A stretch of 64,000 bases of DNA from JACVRW01 sp963751105 (GTDB taxonomy: Bacteria > Actinomycetota > Thermoleophilia > Solirubrobacterales > Thermoleophilaceae), in the NCBI GenBank assembly GCA_963751105.1, contig CAVVTG010000002.1, forward strand, positions 1,364,001 to 1,428,000. The letters are read 5' to 3'. A program made the position numbers and the translations under genes. The notes beneath the pieces were generated by a model. That model saw nothing but the letters and a program-made list of their open reading frames with translations. It was not told the DNA's origin and did no database searches. Of this stretch, positions 1 to 6,584 are shown piece by piece; within the stretch, counting starts at the first letter, position 1, and each line of letters opens with the position of its first letter.

Positions 1-1
1 C

Positions 2-265
2 GACGAGATCCGCGACGGCATCCGCCTGCTCGCCCGGACGACCGGGATCTTCACCGAGACGGCGGGAGGCGTGACCACGGCGACCCTGCGCAAGCTCGCC
101 GAGCGCGGCGACATCGGAGCGGACGAACGGGTGGTGCTCGTGATCACCGGAGACGGGCTCAAGACGCTCGACGCGGTGCGCGGAACCTTCGACGTCCACG
201 AGATCGACGCCACGGTCGACTCGTTCGAGGCAGCCGTCTCCGGAGCGGCCGTCGGCGCCGTGTAA
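2..265 (+). CDS. thrC: Threonine synthase, C-terminal end (partial)
   Basis: The window opens inside this gene; the frame is open from base 2 to a TAA at 263-265, giving the last 87 residues. Threonine synthase converts O-phosphohomoserine to threonine with PLP. The visible part carries the family's C-terminal pattern: GIFTETAGGVTTATLRKL, then VLVITGDGLKT, where the TxxGG and TGxGLK blocks are typical of the PLP fold type II C-terminus. The PLP lysine lies upstream of the window. It is followed 14 bp later by a MoaD-like gene, a pairing often seen in actinobacteria. A related PLP enzyme such as a cysteine synthase-like paralog cannot be fully excluded from the tail alone. Confidence 0.8.
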   Translation, partial: DEIRDGIRLLARTTGIFTETAGGVTTATLRKLAERGDIGADERVVLVITGDGLKTLDAVRGTFDVHEIDATVDSFEAAVSGAAVGAV

Positions 266-279
266 CCTGCCGGATCCGC

Positions 280-558
280 ATGGGCGTCACGGTCAAGATC
301 CCCACCCAGCTGCGCAGCGTCACGAGCGGCGACTCGGAGACCTCCGTGGCCGGGGCGACGACGGTCGGCGAGGTCCTCGACGGCCTGTACGACCGCTATG
401 ACGGCCTGCGCGAGCGCATCGCCGAGGACGGCGACCTGCGCCGGTTCGTGAACGTCTACGTCGGCGGCGAGGACATTCGCTTCCTCGACGGTCTGGAGAC
501 GGCCGTGGAGGACGGCGACGAGGTCACGATCCTGCCGGCGGTCGCGGGCGGCGCCTGA
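280..558 (+). CDS. MoaD/ThiS/CysO-type sulfur carrier protein
   Basis: 92-residue ubiquitin-like sulfur carrier. Seen: a beta-grasp-like pattern with a hydrophobic start (VTVKIPTQLR), a VGEVLDGLYDRYDGL helix, a VNVYVGGEDIRFLDGL strand block, DGDEVTILPAVAGG near the end, and one residue (Ala) after the Gly-Gly. Family members receive sulfur as a C-terminal thiocarboxylate. The neighbour thrC, rather than moaE or a mec/cysM pair, fits the CysO-like/MoaD-family protein commonly linked to threonine synthase in actinobacteria. The extra C-terminal Ala would have to be removed before activation. The partner pathway cannot be read from this window. Confidence 0.8.
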   Translation: MGVTVKIPTQLRSVTSGDSETSVAGATTVGEVLDGLYDRYDGLRERIAEDGDLRRFVNVYVGGEDIRFLDGLETAVEDGDEVTILPAVAGGA

Positions 559-1511
559 GCACCCTCGTCACAGGGGCGCAGGGGTTCATCGGCTCGGCCC
601 TGGCGGAGCGGTTGCTCGACCGGGGCGAGCGCGTGGTGGCGCTGCGTCGCGACGTGGATCCCGGCTCCCGCTTCGCTCGTGAAGGCATCGGGGAGCGCTG
701 CGTGGTCGCGCTCGCGGACCTGGCCGATCACCAGTCGCTCGCGCGGGTGCTGGAAGAACACGAGGTCGGCGCCGTGTTCCACCTCGGCGCCCAGACGATC
801 GTGGGCACCGCCAACCATGCGCCGCTTCACACCTATGAGGCGAACGTGCGCGGGACCTACAACCTGCTCGAGGCCTGCCGCGTCCGCGGCGAAGCGGTGG
901 AGCGCATCGTCGTCGCCTCGTCCGACAAGGCCTACGGGGCTCACGACCAGCTGCCCTACCGCGAAGACTTCGCGCTGCAGGCGGCCTTTCCCTACGACGT
1001 GTCGAAAGCCTGCGCGGATCTGATCGCGCGGTCCTACGCCGCCACCTTCGGCCTTCCTGTGGCCGTCACGCGCCTGGCCAATGTCTACGGTCCCGGCGAC
1101 CTCAACTGGTCGAGGCTGGTCCCGGACACGGCACGGGCGCTGGTGCGGGGCGAGCGGCCCGTGATCCGCTCCGACGGCACGCCGGAGCGCGACTACCTCT
1201 ACCTCGACGACGCGGTGGAGGCCTATCTCGCCGTTGCGGAGTCGCTCGACCGAAGCGACCTGTGGGGGAGGGCCTGGAACGCCGGCCGCGGCGAGCCGCT
1301 GCCGGTTCTGGAGGTGGTCAGGCGGCTCATCGGCGCGTCCGGACGCCGCCTCGAGCCCGAGATCCGCGGGCACGGCACCCCGCCGGGCGAGCTGGATCGA
1401 CAATTCCTCGACTCCACCGCGATCACGAGCGAGCTGGGCTGGAGTCCGCGCTGGGATCTCGATCGAGGTTTGGCCTCGGCCTGGGAGTGGTATCTGCGAT
1501 ACCTCGGCTGA
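555..1511 (+). CDS. NAD-dependent epimerase/dehydratase, CDP-glucose 4,6-dehydratase-like (CTG start)
   Basis: 318-residue extended short-chain dehydrogenase acting on a nucleotide sugar. Seen: Rossmann motif TGAQGFIG at residues 6-13, the catalytic YxxxK as YDVSK, TRLANVYGPGDLNWSRLVPD (like the GNV..GGDW..RLVPD block of CDP-glucose 4,6-dehydratases) and a RDYLYLDDAV block. The Rossmann motif begins only a few residues into the frame. No ATG, GTG or TTG exists upstream in frame, so the start is best read as CTG at 555, overlapping the TGA of the sulfur carrier (CTGA). The first ordinary start, at 612, would delete the NAD site. The next gene, gpgS, is also a sugar enzyme, so a glucoside or glycolipid role is inferred. 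Confidence 0.8.
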   Translation: MSTLVTGAQGFIGSALAERLLDRGERVVALRRDVDPGSRFAREGIGERCVVALADLADHQSLARVLEEHEVGAVFHLGAQTIVGTANHAPLHTYEANVRGTYNLLEACRVRGEAVERIVVASSDKAYGAHDQLPYREDFALQAAFPYDVSKACADLIARSYAATFGLPVAVTRLANVYGPGDLNWSRLVPDTARALVRGERPVIRSDGTPERDYLYLDDAVEAYLAVAESLDRSDLWGRAWNAGRGEPLPVLEVVRRLIGASGRRLEPEIRGHGTPPGELDRQFLDSTAITSELGWSPRWDLDRGLASAWEWYLRYLG

Positions 1512-1578
1512 AACGCCGGGGCTCGTTTCTCTACTTTTCGCCAGGACGCAGCGTCGAGGAAAGGACGAAGTCACGGCC

Positions 1579-2538
1579 ATATTTCCCACCACCGCCGCTC
1601 GCCGTTGGAGTCGTGAACGCTCGTTCCATCACGAGCAGTTCCCGGTCGCCGAGCTGGCGGTCGTCAGGCAGAGCACGGTTTCGGTCTGCGTTCCCGCGAA
1701 GGAGTGTGCGGGAACCGTGGCCACGGTGGTGGCCGAGCTGGTCGGCCTGCAGTCTGCCGGGGTGATCGACGAGGTGATCGTGGTGGACGCCGACTCGGTG
1801 GACGGCACCGCGGCGCTCGCCGCCGAACACGGCGCGATCGTTGTCTCCGAATCGTCGTTGCTGCCCGAGTTCGGGCCCGTGATGGGCAAGGGCGACGCGA
1901 TGTGGCGCGCGCTCAGCGTTGCCCGCGGAGACATCGTCGCCTACGTCGACGGCGACACGGTCGACTTCCGCTCGCACCTGTGCACCGGATTGATCGGCCC
2001 GCTGCTGGCCCGCGAGGAGGTGTCCTTCGTCAAGGGCTTCTTCCGGCGCCCGTTCGACCACGGAACCGCCGTGGCGCCCGAAGGGGGCGGGAGGGTCACA
2101 GAGCTGGCCGCCCGGCCTCTGCTCACGCGCTTCTGGCCCGAGCTGTCGGCCTTTCGCCAGCCGCTGGCCGGTGAGACGGCGGCGCGGCGCGCGCTGCTCG
2201 ACCGGTTGCCCTTCGCCACCGGATACGCGGTCGAGACGGCGATGCTGATCGACGCCTACCGCACGGTGGGTCTCGAAGGGCTGGCCCAGGTCGATCTGGA
2301 CGTCCGCCAGAATCGCCACCAGCCGCTGGGCGAGCTCGTCCCGATGGCCTACGCGGTGCTGCGAGCCGTCACCGATCGCCTCGAGACCGAGGGCCGGCTG
2401 GCTCCCTCGGCCGTGCCTCCCCTGCTCACCGGGCCGGTGGGGGCGGAACGCTCGCATCTGGTCTCCATCGATGAGCGCCCGCCGATGGCGAGCGTTCGTC
2501 GCGCGCGCGGGGACCGCGGGGACAGGACACCCGCGTAG
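1579..2538 (+). CDS. gpgS: Glucosyl-3-phosphoglycerate synthase (start uncertain, possibly ATA)
   Basis: About 319 residues, GT81/GT-A family. It transfers glucose from an NDP-glucose to 3-phosphoglycerate, the first step toward glucosylglycerate and methylglucose lipopolysaccharide. Seen: FHHEQFP near the N-terminus, VSVCVPAKE, the metal-binding DGD (YVDGDTVD), GKGDAMWRAL, VKGFFRRPF, GGGRVTELAARPLL, PLAGE and DVRQNRHQPL, all family signatures in order. No ATG, GTG or TTG occurs in frame upstream of the catalytic domain. A good ribosome-binding site (AGGAAAGGA, 1557-1565) precedes an in-frame ACG (1573) and ATA (1579). ATA gives a natural N-terminus and is used here, but a base error or another start is possible. 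Confidence 0.8.
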   Translation: MFPTTAARRWSRERSFHHEQFPVAELAVVRQSTVSVCVPAKECAGTVATVVAELVGLQSAGVIDEVIVVDADSVDGTAALAAEHGAIVVSESSLLPEFGPVMGKGDAMWRALSVARGDIVAYVDGDTVDFRSHLCTGLIGPLLAREEVSFVKGFFRRPFDHGTAVAPEGGGRVTELAARPLLTRFWPELSAFRQPLAGETAARRALLDRLPFATGYAVETAMLIDAYRTVGLEGLAQVDLDVRQNRHQPLGELVPMAYAVLRAVTDRLETEGRLAPSAVPPLLTGPVGAERSHLVSIDERPPMASVRRARGDRGDRTPA

Positions 2539-2565
2539 GCATGCGCCCGCCATACTCTCGAGCGC

Positions 2566-3015
2566 ATGAGCACTGACGCACCGGACAACCCGCCCGATCC
2601 CGAGCTGGTCCAGGTGTTGTGCGACCGTCTCGACCGCTTCGAGCGTCACGCCACCGGGCACCTGCTCGGCTGGATCCAGGCGACGGAGCTCTCGCCGGCC
2701 GAGATCAGGATCTTCCTCGCCCTGGACGACGGCCGCCCGCGACCGGCGGCCGAGCTGGCCGAGACCACGAACGTGCCGGTCGAACTCGCCTATCCAGCAC
2801 TCCACAAGCTCGCCGCGCGGGGTTGGCTGGCGGAGACACACCGTATGCACTGCCTGAGCCCGACGGGCAAGGAGAAGCTCCAGGAGCTCGCCGGCGTGCG
2901 GCGGTCGGGCGTCGAGGACTTCGTATCCAGCCTGGCCCCGGAGGAGAGCCGGACGCTGGCGTCGGCCCTGGGCGTGGTGGACTCGATCGTCGACCCGAAG
3001 GTCGAGACGGCCTGA
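2566..3015 (+). CDS. MarR-like winged-helix transcriptional regulator
   Basis: 149 residues. The middle (residues about 40-110) reads as a winged helix: SPAEIRIFLALDD, the helix-turn-helix AAELAETTNVPVELAYPALHKLAARGWL, and a short wing ending LSPTGKEKL. Flanking helices (residues 10-38 and 115-145) would form the dimer interface as in MarR proteins. ATG start at 2566. Its TGA (3013-3015) directly abuts the 3' end of the tRNA gene on the other strand, so the two transcripts converge. Target genes and ligand are not evident. A PadR-type or other winged-helix regulator is the alternative. Confidence 0.65.
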   Translation: MSTDAPDNPPDPELVQVLCDRLDRFERHATGHLLGWIQATELSPAEIRIFLALDDGRPRPAAELAETTNVPVELAYPALHKLAARGWLAETHRMHCLSPTGKEKLQELAGVRRSGVEDFVSSLAPEESRTLASALGVVDSIVDPKVETA

Positions 3016-3088
<73 letters not shown>

Positions 3089-3099
3089 GAGCGTGGTTG

Positions 3100-3105
3100 A
3101 GTGTA
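3100..3105 (-). promoter_or_regulatory. Probable -10 box of tRNA-Arg
   Basis: On the minus strand TACACT lies 11 bases upstream of the mature tRNA 5' end, a good -10 match at a suitable distance. No clear -35 is seen. It sits just before the start of the divergent phosphodiesterase gene. Confidence 0.45.
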
Positions 3106-3114
3106 GTCCCGCTC

Positions 3115-3615
3115 TTGCTGATCGCCGTCATCTCCGACACCCACTTGCCGCGGGGCGCTCGCAGGCTTCCCGACGCATGCGTCGAGCGGATCGCCGGCGC
3201 CGACCTGCTCCTGCACGCCGGCGACTTCTCGGAGCTCGAGGTCCTGAAGGACCTGGAGCGCATCGGACCGCCGCTGGCCGCAGTGTGCGGGAACGTGGAC
3301 AGCTCGCAGCTGCGTGCGCGCCTGCCCGCGACTCGCATCGTCGAGGCGGACGGCACGCGGATCGCGATGGTCCACGACGCCGGCGCCGCCGCCGGGCGGC
3401 TGGAGCGGATGCGCCGGCACTTCGGCGGCCGGGCCGACGCGGTCGTGTTCGGCCACTCCCATCTACCGCTCCACGAGCGGGCGGAGGACGGCTTTCAGAT
3501 CTTCAACCCGGGCAGCCCGACCGAACGCCGCCGCGCCGCGGCCCACACGATGGGTATCGCACACGCGCAGGACGGGCGCGTGGAGTTCGAGCTGATACCG
3601 TTTACGGCATCATGA
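3115..3615 (+). CDS. YfcE/MJ0936-type metallophosphoesterase
   Basis: 166-residue calcineurin-like phosphodiesterase of the small YfcE class, expected to hydrolyse phosphodiester bonds with a dinuclear metal site. Seen in order: VISDTHLP (DxH), LLLHAGDFSE (GD), VCGNVDS (GN), MVHD and VFGHSHLP (GHxH), with NPGS near the end. This is the full motif set at normal length. TTG at 3115 is chosen because it gives the family-typical N-terminus just before the first strand. A TTG at 3097 would overlap the tRNA promoter. Overlaps the next gene (ATGA at 3612-3615). Substrate unknown. Confidence 0.8.
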   Translation: MLIAVISDTHLPRGARRLPDACVERIAGADLLLHAGDFSELEVLKDLERIGPPLAAVCGNVDSSQLRARLPATRIVEADGTRIAMVHDAGAAAGRLERMRRHFGGRADAVVFGHSHLPLHERAEDGFQIFNPGSPTERRRAAAHTMGIAHAQDGRVEFELIPFTAS

Positions 3616-3944
3616 CGCCGGGAGAGCTCATCCGCGATCTGCGCGAGCGCAAGGGCCTGACCCAGCGCCGGCTGGCCCTGCGAGCGGGCACGTCGCAGAG
3701 CGCGATCGCCCGCATCGAGCGCGGCGAGGAGGACGTGACCTGGGGCCGCCTGCGCTCGATCCTGATCGCCATGGGCGAGGAGCCGGAGCTCGGATCGCGT
3801 CCGCTGAGTAGCCGCTACGACGCCGCCGACCTGATGGCGAGTCGCCGGACGTCACCGTCCGGCCGCCTTGAGAGCGGCCTGGCCACCAACCGCTTCACGA
3901 GCGAGCTCGCGTCGGCGGCTCGGAACGGGACGGGAAGTGAATGA
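3612..3944 (+). CDS. Xre-family helix-turn-helix protein (probable antitoxin)
   Basis: 110 residues. The first 60 form a classic Xre/Cro DNA-binding domain: GELIRDLRERKGLTQRRLALRAGTSQ followed by SAIARIERGEEDVTWGRLRSIL, then a short arginine/serine-rich tail. It starts at ATG 3612 inside the stop of the phosphodiesterase and overlaps the following nucleotidyltransferase by 8 bases. The pair (small Xre protein, then a stand-alone nucleotidyltransferase, tightly coupled) is the layout of a toxin-antitoxin or abortive-infection module. The antitoxin role is inferred from that layout only. Confidence 0.75.
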   Translation: MTPGELIRDLRERKGLTQRRLALRAGTSQSAIARIERGEEDVTWGRLRSILIAMGEEPELGSRPLSSRYDAADLMASRRTSPSGRLESGLATNRFTSELASAARNGTGSE

Positions 3945-4461
3945 TCAGGTGGTGGACATCTTCGATCCGCGCCGGATACTGGTGTCGCTCGCCGAGCACG
4001 ACGTGGAGTTCGTGGTGGTCGGAGGCGTCGCGGTGCAGTCCCACGGACACGGTCGGTCCACCCGCGACCTGGACATCGTTCCAAGGCCCGATCTGCTCAA
4101 CCTGAGCCGCCTCGGCGAGGCCCTGGCCGAGCTCGGCGCCGGGGTTCTGAAGGCCCCGCTGGCCATTGACGTCACCGACCCCAATCTGCTGCGTCGCGCG
4201 CCGCTGGTTCCCTTGATGACCCGCTACGGGCGCCTCGATCTGCTGAACATCGAGCAGACCGCCGGCGCGCCGGCCTCGTGGGAGGACCTCCGCGGTCGTG
4301 CCACCGAGGCCACGCTCGACGGGCATGTCGTAGCGCTCGCGGGGCTGGATGACCTGATCAGAATGAAACGGGCGGCTGGCCGCCCACAGGACCTCGAGGA
4401 CATCGGCGCCCTGACCCGCGAAGAGGACGTTCTCGAGCGCGAGGCTCCGGAGTCAACATAG
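3937..4461 (+). CDS. Nucleotidyltransferase, DUF6036/AbiEii-like (probable toxin)
   Basis: 174 residues. Seen: VEFVVVGGVAVQSHG followed by RSTRDLDIV, i.e. the GGxA helix and the (T/S)xDxD catalytic pair of the polymerase-beta nucleotidyltransferase fold, then hydrophobic strands with YGRLDLLNI, which may supply the third carboxylate, and a C-terminal helix LDDLIRMKRAAGRPQDLEDIGAL, typical of stand-alone transferases (K..AGRPxDxxDI). GTG start at 3937 overlaps the Xre gene; GTG 3949 is the alternative. Relatives act as toxins modifying tRNA or as antibiotic transferases. The toxin role here is inferred from the Xre partner. Confidence 0.75.
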   Translation: MNDQVVDIFDPRRILVSLAEHDVEFVVVGGVAVQSHGHGRSTRDLDIVPRPDLLNLSRLGEALAELGAGVLKAPLAIDVTDPNLLRRAPLVPLMTRYGRLDLLNIEQTAGAPASWEDLRGRATEATLDGHVVALAGLDDLIRMKRAAGRPQDLEDIGALTREEDVLEREAPEST

Positions 4462-4465
4462 GACC

Positions 4466-5425
4466 ATGGACCTCGACGTTCTCTTCCTCGGCACCGCGGG
4501 CTCGTCTCCAAGCCCGCGCCGCGGCCTGCCGGCCACGCTGATACGGCGCGGCGGCGACCGCCTCCTGGTGGATTGCGGGGAGGGCACCCAGCGCCAGCTG
4601 ATGCGCTCGGTCGGTCTGGTCGAGCTCGAGGAGCTCCTGATCACCCATTTCCACGCCGATCACGTGCTCGGCCTGCCGGGCATGCTGAAGACCTTCGCCC
4701 TGCGACAGCGCGAGCGCGAGCTGACCGTGTACGGCCCGCGGGGGCTGCGCCGCCTGTTCGAGCTGCTGGCGCCGGTGATCGGGCGGCTGACCTTCCCGGT
4801 CGAGCTGGTGGAGCTGAGCCCCAACGACGAACTCGACCGTGACGGCTATCGCATCGCCGCCTTCGAGGTCGACCACGGCGGGCGGGGCCTCGGCTACGCG
4901 CTGGTGGAGGAGCCGCGCCCGGGGGTGTTCGATCCAGTACGCGCGCGCGAGCTGGGCGTCACCCCCGGCCCCGACTTCGGGCGGCTGCAGCAGGGCGAGA
5001 CGGTCGACGGCGTGGACCCCGCCCAGGTCATGGGGGAGGAGCGGCGCGGCCGCAAGCTGGTGCTCACAGGAGACACGGCCCCCAGCGACATGACCCGCCT
5101 CGTGGCGTGGGAGGCGGACCTGCTCGTGCACGAGGCCACCTTTCTCGAGGAGGACGCCGAGCGCGCCCGGGAGACCCGCCACTCCACCGCGGCCCAGGCC
5201 GGCGCGCTGGCTGCAGCGGCGGGCGTGGAGCTGCTCGCGCTCACCCACATCTCGCCCCGCTACTCGGGCGGCCAGGTGCGCGACGAAGCGCGTGAGCAGT
5301 TCGCCGACGTCGTGGTGCCGCGCGACTTCGACCGCATCGAGATTCCCTTCCCCGAGCGCGGCGAACCGACGCTGATCCGTGCCTCCGACAGCCCGCCACA
5401 GGCGGTGGCGCCGCCGGGGGGCTGA
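4466..5425 (+). CDS. rnz: Ribonuclease Z (tRNA 3' endonuclease)
   Basis: 319 residues, normal length for the short ElaC form. It removes 3' trailers from tRNA precursors, consistent with the CCA-less tRNA gene nearby. Seen: LFLGTAGSSPSPRRGLPA at the N-terminus, LVDCGEGTQRQL, the metal-binding THFHADHVLGLPG (HxHxDH), an exosite-like insertion after residue 135, VLTGDTAPS, LLVHEATF and the late histidine block RHSTAAQAG and LTHISPRY. The start ATG 4466 lies 4 bp after the nucleotidyltransferase stop, so it may be cotranscribed with it. Confidence 0.93.
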   Translation: MDLDVLFLGTAGSSPSPRRGLPATLIRRGGDRLLVDCGEGTQRQLMRSVGLVELEELLITHFHADHVLGLPGMLKTFALRQRERELTVYGPRGLRRLFELLAPVIGRLTFPVELVELSPNDELDRDGYRIAAFEVDHGGRGLGYALVEEPRPGVFDPVRARELGVTPGPDFGRLQQGETVDGVDPAQVMGEERRGRKLVLTGDTAPSDMTRLVAWEADLLVHEATFLEEDAERARETRHSTAAQAGALAAAAGVELLALTHISPRYSGGQVRDEAREQFADVVVPRDFDRIEIPFPERGEPTLIRASDSPPQAVAPPGG

Positions 5426-5434
5426 GCCGGGGGC

Positions 5435-5451
5435 CCGAGCGCTCCGCTCGG
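5435..5451 (+). terminator. Hairpin after rnz, possible terminator
   Basis: Perfect 7-bp inverted repeat CCGAGCG / CGCTCGG with a 3-base loop, 10 bases after the rnz stop. It lacks a T-run, so it could be a weak or factor-dependent terminator or an RNA-stability hairpin. Confidence 0.4.
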
Positions 5452-5485
5452 TTCTGCGCACTGGACCGGCGTGGTCGGATTGGCT

Positions 5486-5523
5486 GGGGAGGGGGTGAGT
5501 CCGGTTCGCGAGGACTCCTCCCC
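5486..5523. terminator. Second inverted repeat between convergent genes
   Basis: GAGTCC (5497-5502) pairs with GGACTC (5512-5517), and flanking GGGGAG (5486-5491) pairs with CTCCCC (5518-5523) across a 5-base bulge. It lies between rnz and the convergent orphan gene ending at 5620, a sensible place for a bidirectional terminator. No poly-T is seen on either side. Confidence 0.35.
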
Positions 5524-5619
5524 ACGTTTGGCATGTATGTCATGCGGAACGTAGGGATGTCGGGTCGCACGCCACTGAGTGGACAGCGCCGAACGGCCCT
5601 GCGCCCCAAAGCGGCGAAC

Positions 5620-5910
5620 CTAGTCGCCCATGCGGACCAGCTGCGCCGGCCCGCAGGCCTCCAGGTCCTGCAGGACCTGGTCGGCGCGAGCGGGATCCCA
5701 GCGCTCCGCGCCCACGAGCGAGCCGGTGAGGTCGCCCACCCGGGACAGGGCCTCGCGGGCCTCGTCGTCGAGCGCGACGTCCTCGGAGAAGAAGACGGCG
5801 TCGGCCGCCTCGCGCAGCAGAGTCTGCTCCGACGGCTCCAGGGCCTCCGGGCCGTCCGCCGCGGCGACCTGCATGAGTCGTCCATATGCCTGGGCGCGTT
5901 CTGAGTTCAC
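5620..5910 (-). CDS. Small conserved-looking protein of unknown function
   Basis: 96 residues, not recognised. It is highly acidic and helical in character: NSERAQAYGRLMQVAAAD, LEPSEQTLLREAADAVFF, DDEAREALSRVGDLTG and a C-terminal DQVLQDLEACGPAQLVRMGD. No cysteine cluster, signal peptide or membrane segment. GTG at 5910 is chosen because a GGAG ribosome-binding site sits 5 bases upstream and the protein then begins just before the first helix. Longer upstream frames run into arginine/proline-rich nonsense. Divergent from pyrR, with which it shares a 116-bp regulatory region. Confidence 0.6.
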   Translation of the reverse strand: MNSERAQAYGRLMQVAAADGPEALEPSEQTLLREAADAVFFSEDVALDDEAREALSRVGDLTGSLVGAERWDPARADQVLQDLEACGPAQLVRMGD

Positions 5911-5967
5911 CGCACTCCACAGTAGCTGTCTGGCCGGAGGGTTGCGAATCCTGGCGTCGGCGGGCGT

Positions 5968-5976
5968 TGGTAGTCT
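5968..5976 (+). promoter_or_regulatory. Extended -10 promoter of the pyr operon
   Basis: TG, one base, then TAGTCT (5971-5976) forms an extended -10 element. Transcription would begin around 5983, immediately before the PyrR-binding hairpin. No convincing -35. Confidence 0.45.
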
Positions 5977-5985
5977 CGCGCCAGG

Positions 5986-6016
5986 TTCCTTTAACCCGGT
6001 CCCGTGAGGCCAGGAA
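5986..6016 (+). promoter_or_regulatory. PyrR-binding hairpin masking the pyrR ribosome-binding site
   Basis: GGTCCCGTGAGGCC (5998-6011) matches the known PyrR RNA loop consensus UCCNGNGAGGY. It is enclosed by TTCCT (5986-5990) pairing with AGGAA (6012-6016). The 3' arm is the Shine-Dalgarno sequence (AGGAAGG, 8 bases before the pyrR ATG). PyrR bound to UMP should stabilise the hairpin and block translation, as described for mycobacterial PyrR. No terminator follows, so control is inferred to be translational rather than by attenuation. Confidence 0.85.
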
Positions 6017-6026
6017 GGGCGTGGAG

Positions 6027-6584
6027 ATGGACGAGAAAACGGTCCTCGATCGCGAGGACGTGCGGCGCACGCTGGTGCGCATCGCACACGAGGTCGTCGA
6101 GAAGACGGGCGGGGAGGGCGTCGCGGTCGTCGGTATTCACCGTCGCGGCGCGGTGCTGGGAGCTCGGCTGCGGGATCTCGTGGCCGACCTCGTCGGCGAG
6201 CCCGTCCCGCTGGGCGACATCGACATCAGCTTCTACCGCGACGACGTCGGCATCCGTGGGGCTGACTACCAGCCGGTGGTCCACGCCTCCCACATCGATT
6301 TCCCGGTGGAGGACACCACGATCGTCCTCGTCGACGACGTGCTCTACACCGGCCGAACGGTGCGGGCCGCGATCGACGCCCTGTTCGACTACGGCCGTCC
6401 GCGGCGCGTCCAGCTGGCGGTGCTGGCCGACCGCGGCCACCGCGAGCTGCCGATCCGGCCCGACTACGTCGGCAAGAACCTGCCCACCTCCCGCGGAGAG
6501 CGGGTGAACGTGAGGGTCGAGGAGATCGACGGCCACGACGAGGTCGGCATCTCAGCAGCGATCGAGGAGACGAGCGATGCGTAG
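6027..6584 (+). CDS. pyrR: Bifunctional pyrimidine operon regulator PyrR / uracil phosphoribosyltransferase
   Basis: 185 residues. Binds pyr mRNA in response to UMP and may have uracil phosphoribosyltransferase activity. Seen: an N-terminal RIAHEVVEKTGG block, VVGIHRRGAVLGARL, the flexible region with DISFYRDD, the PRPP loop VLVDDVLYTGRTVRAAIDAL at residues about 100-119, VQLAVLADRGHRELPIRPDYVGKNLPTSRGE and a C-terminal VNVRVEEIDG. All are PyrR signatures at normal length. ATG 6027 has a strong Shine-Dalgarno that lies in the PyrR hairpin. First gene of a seven-gene operon; overlaps pyrB by 8 bases. Confidence 0.96.
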   Translation: MDEKTVLDREDVRRTLVRIAHEVVEKTGGEGVAVVGIHRRGAVLGARLRDLVADLVGEPVPLGDIDISFYRDDVGIRGADYQPVVHASHIDFPVEDTTIVLVDDVLYTGRTVRAAIDALFDYGRPRRVQLAVLADRGHRELPIRPDYVGKNLPTSRGERVNVRVEEIDGHDEVGISAAIEETSDA

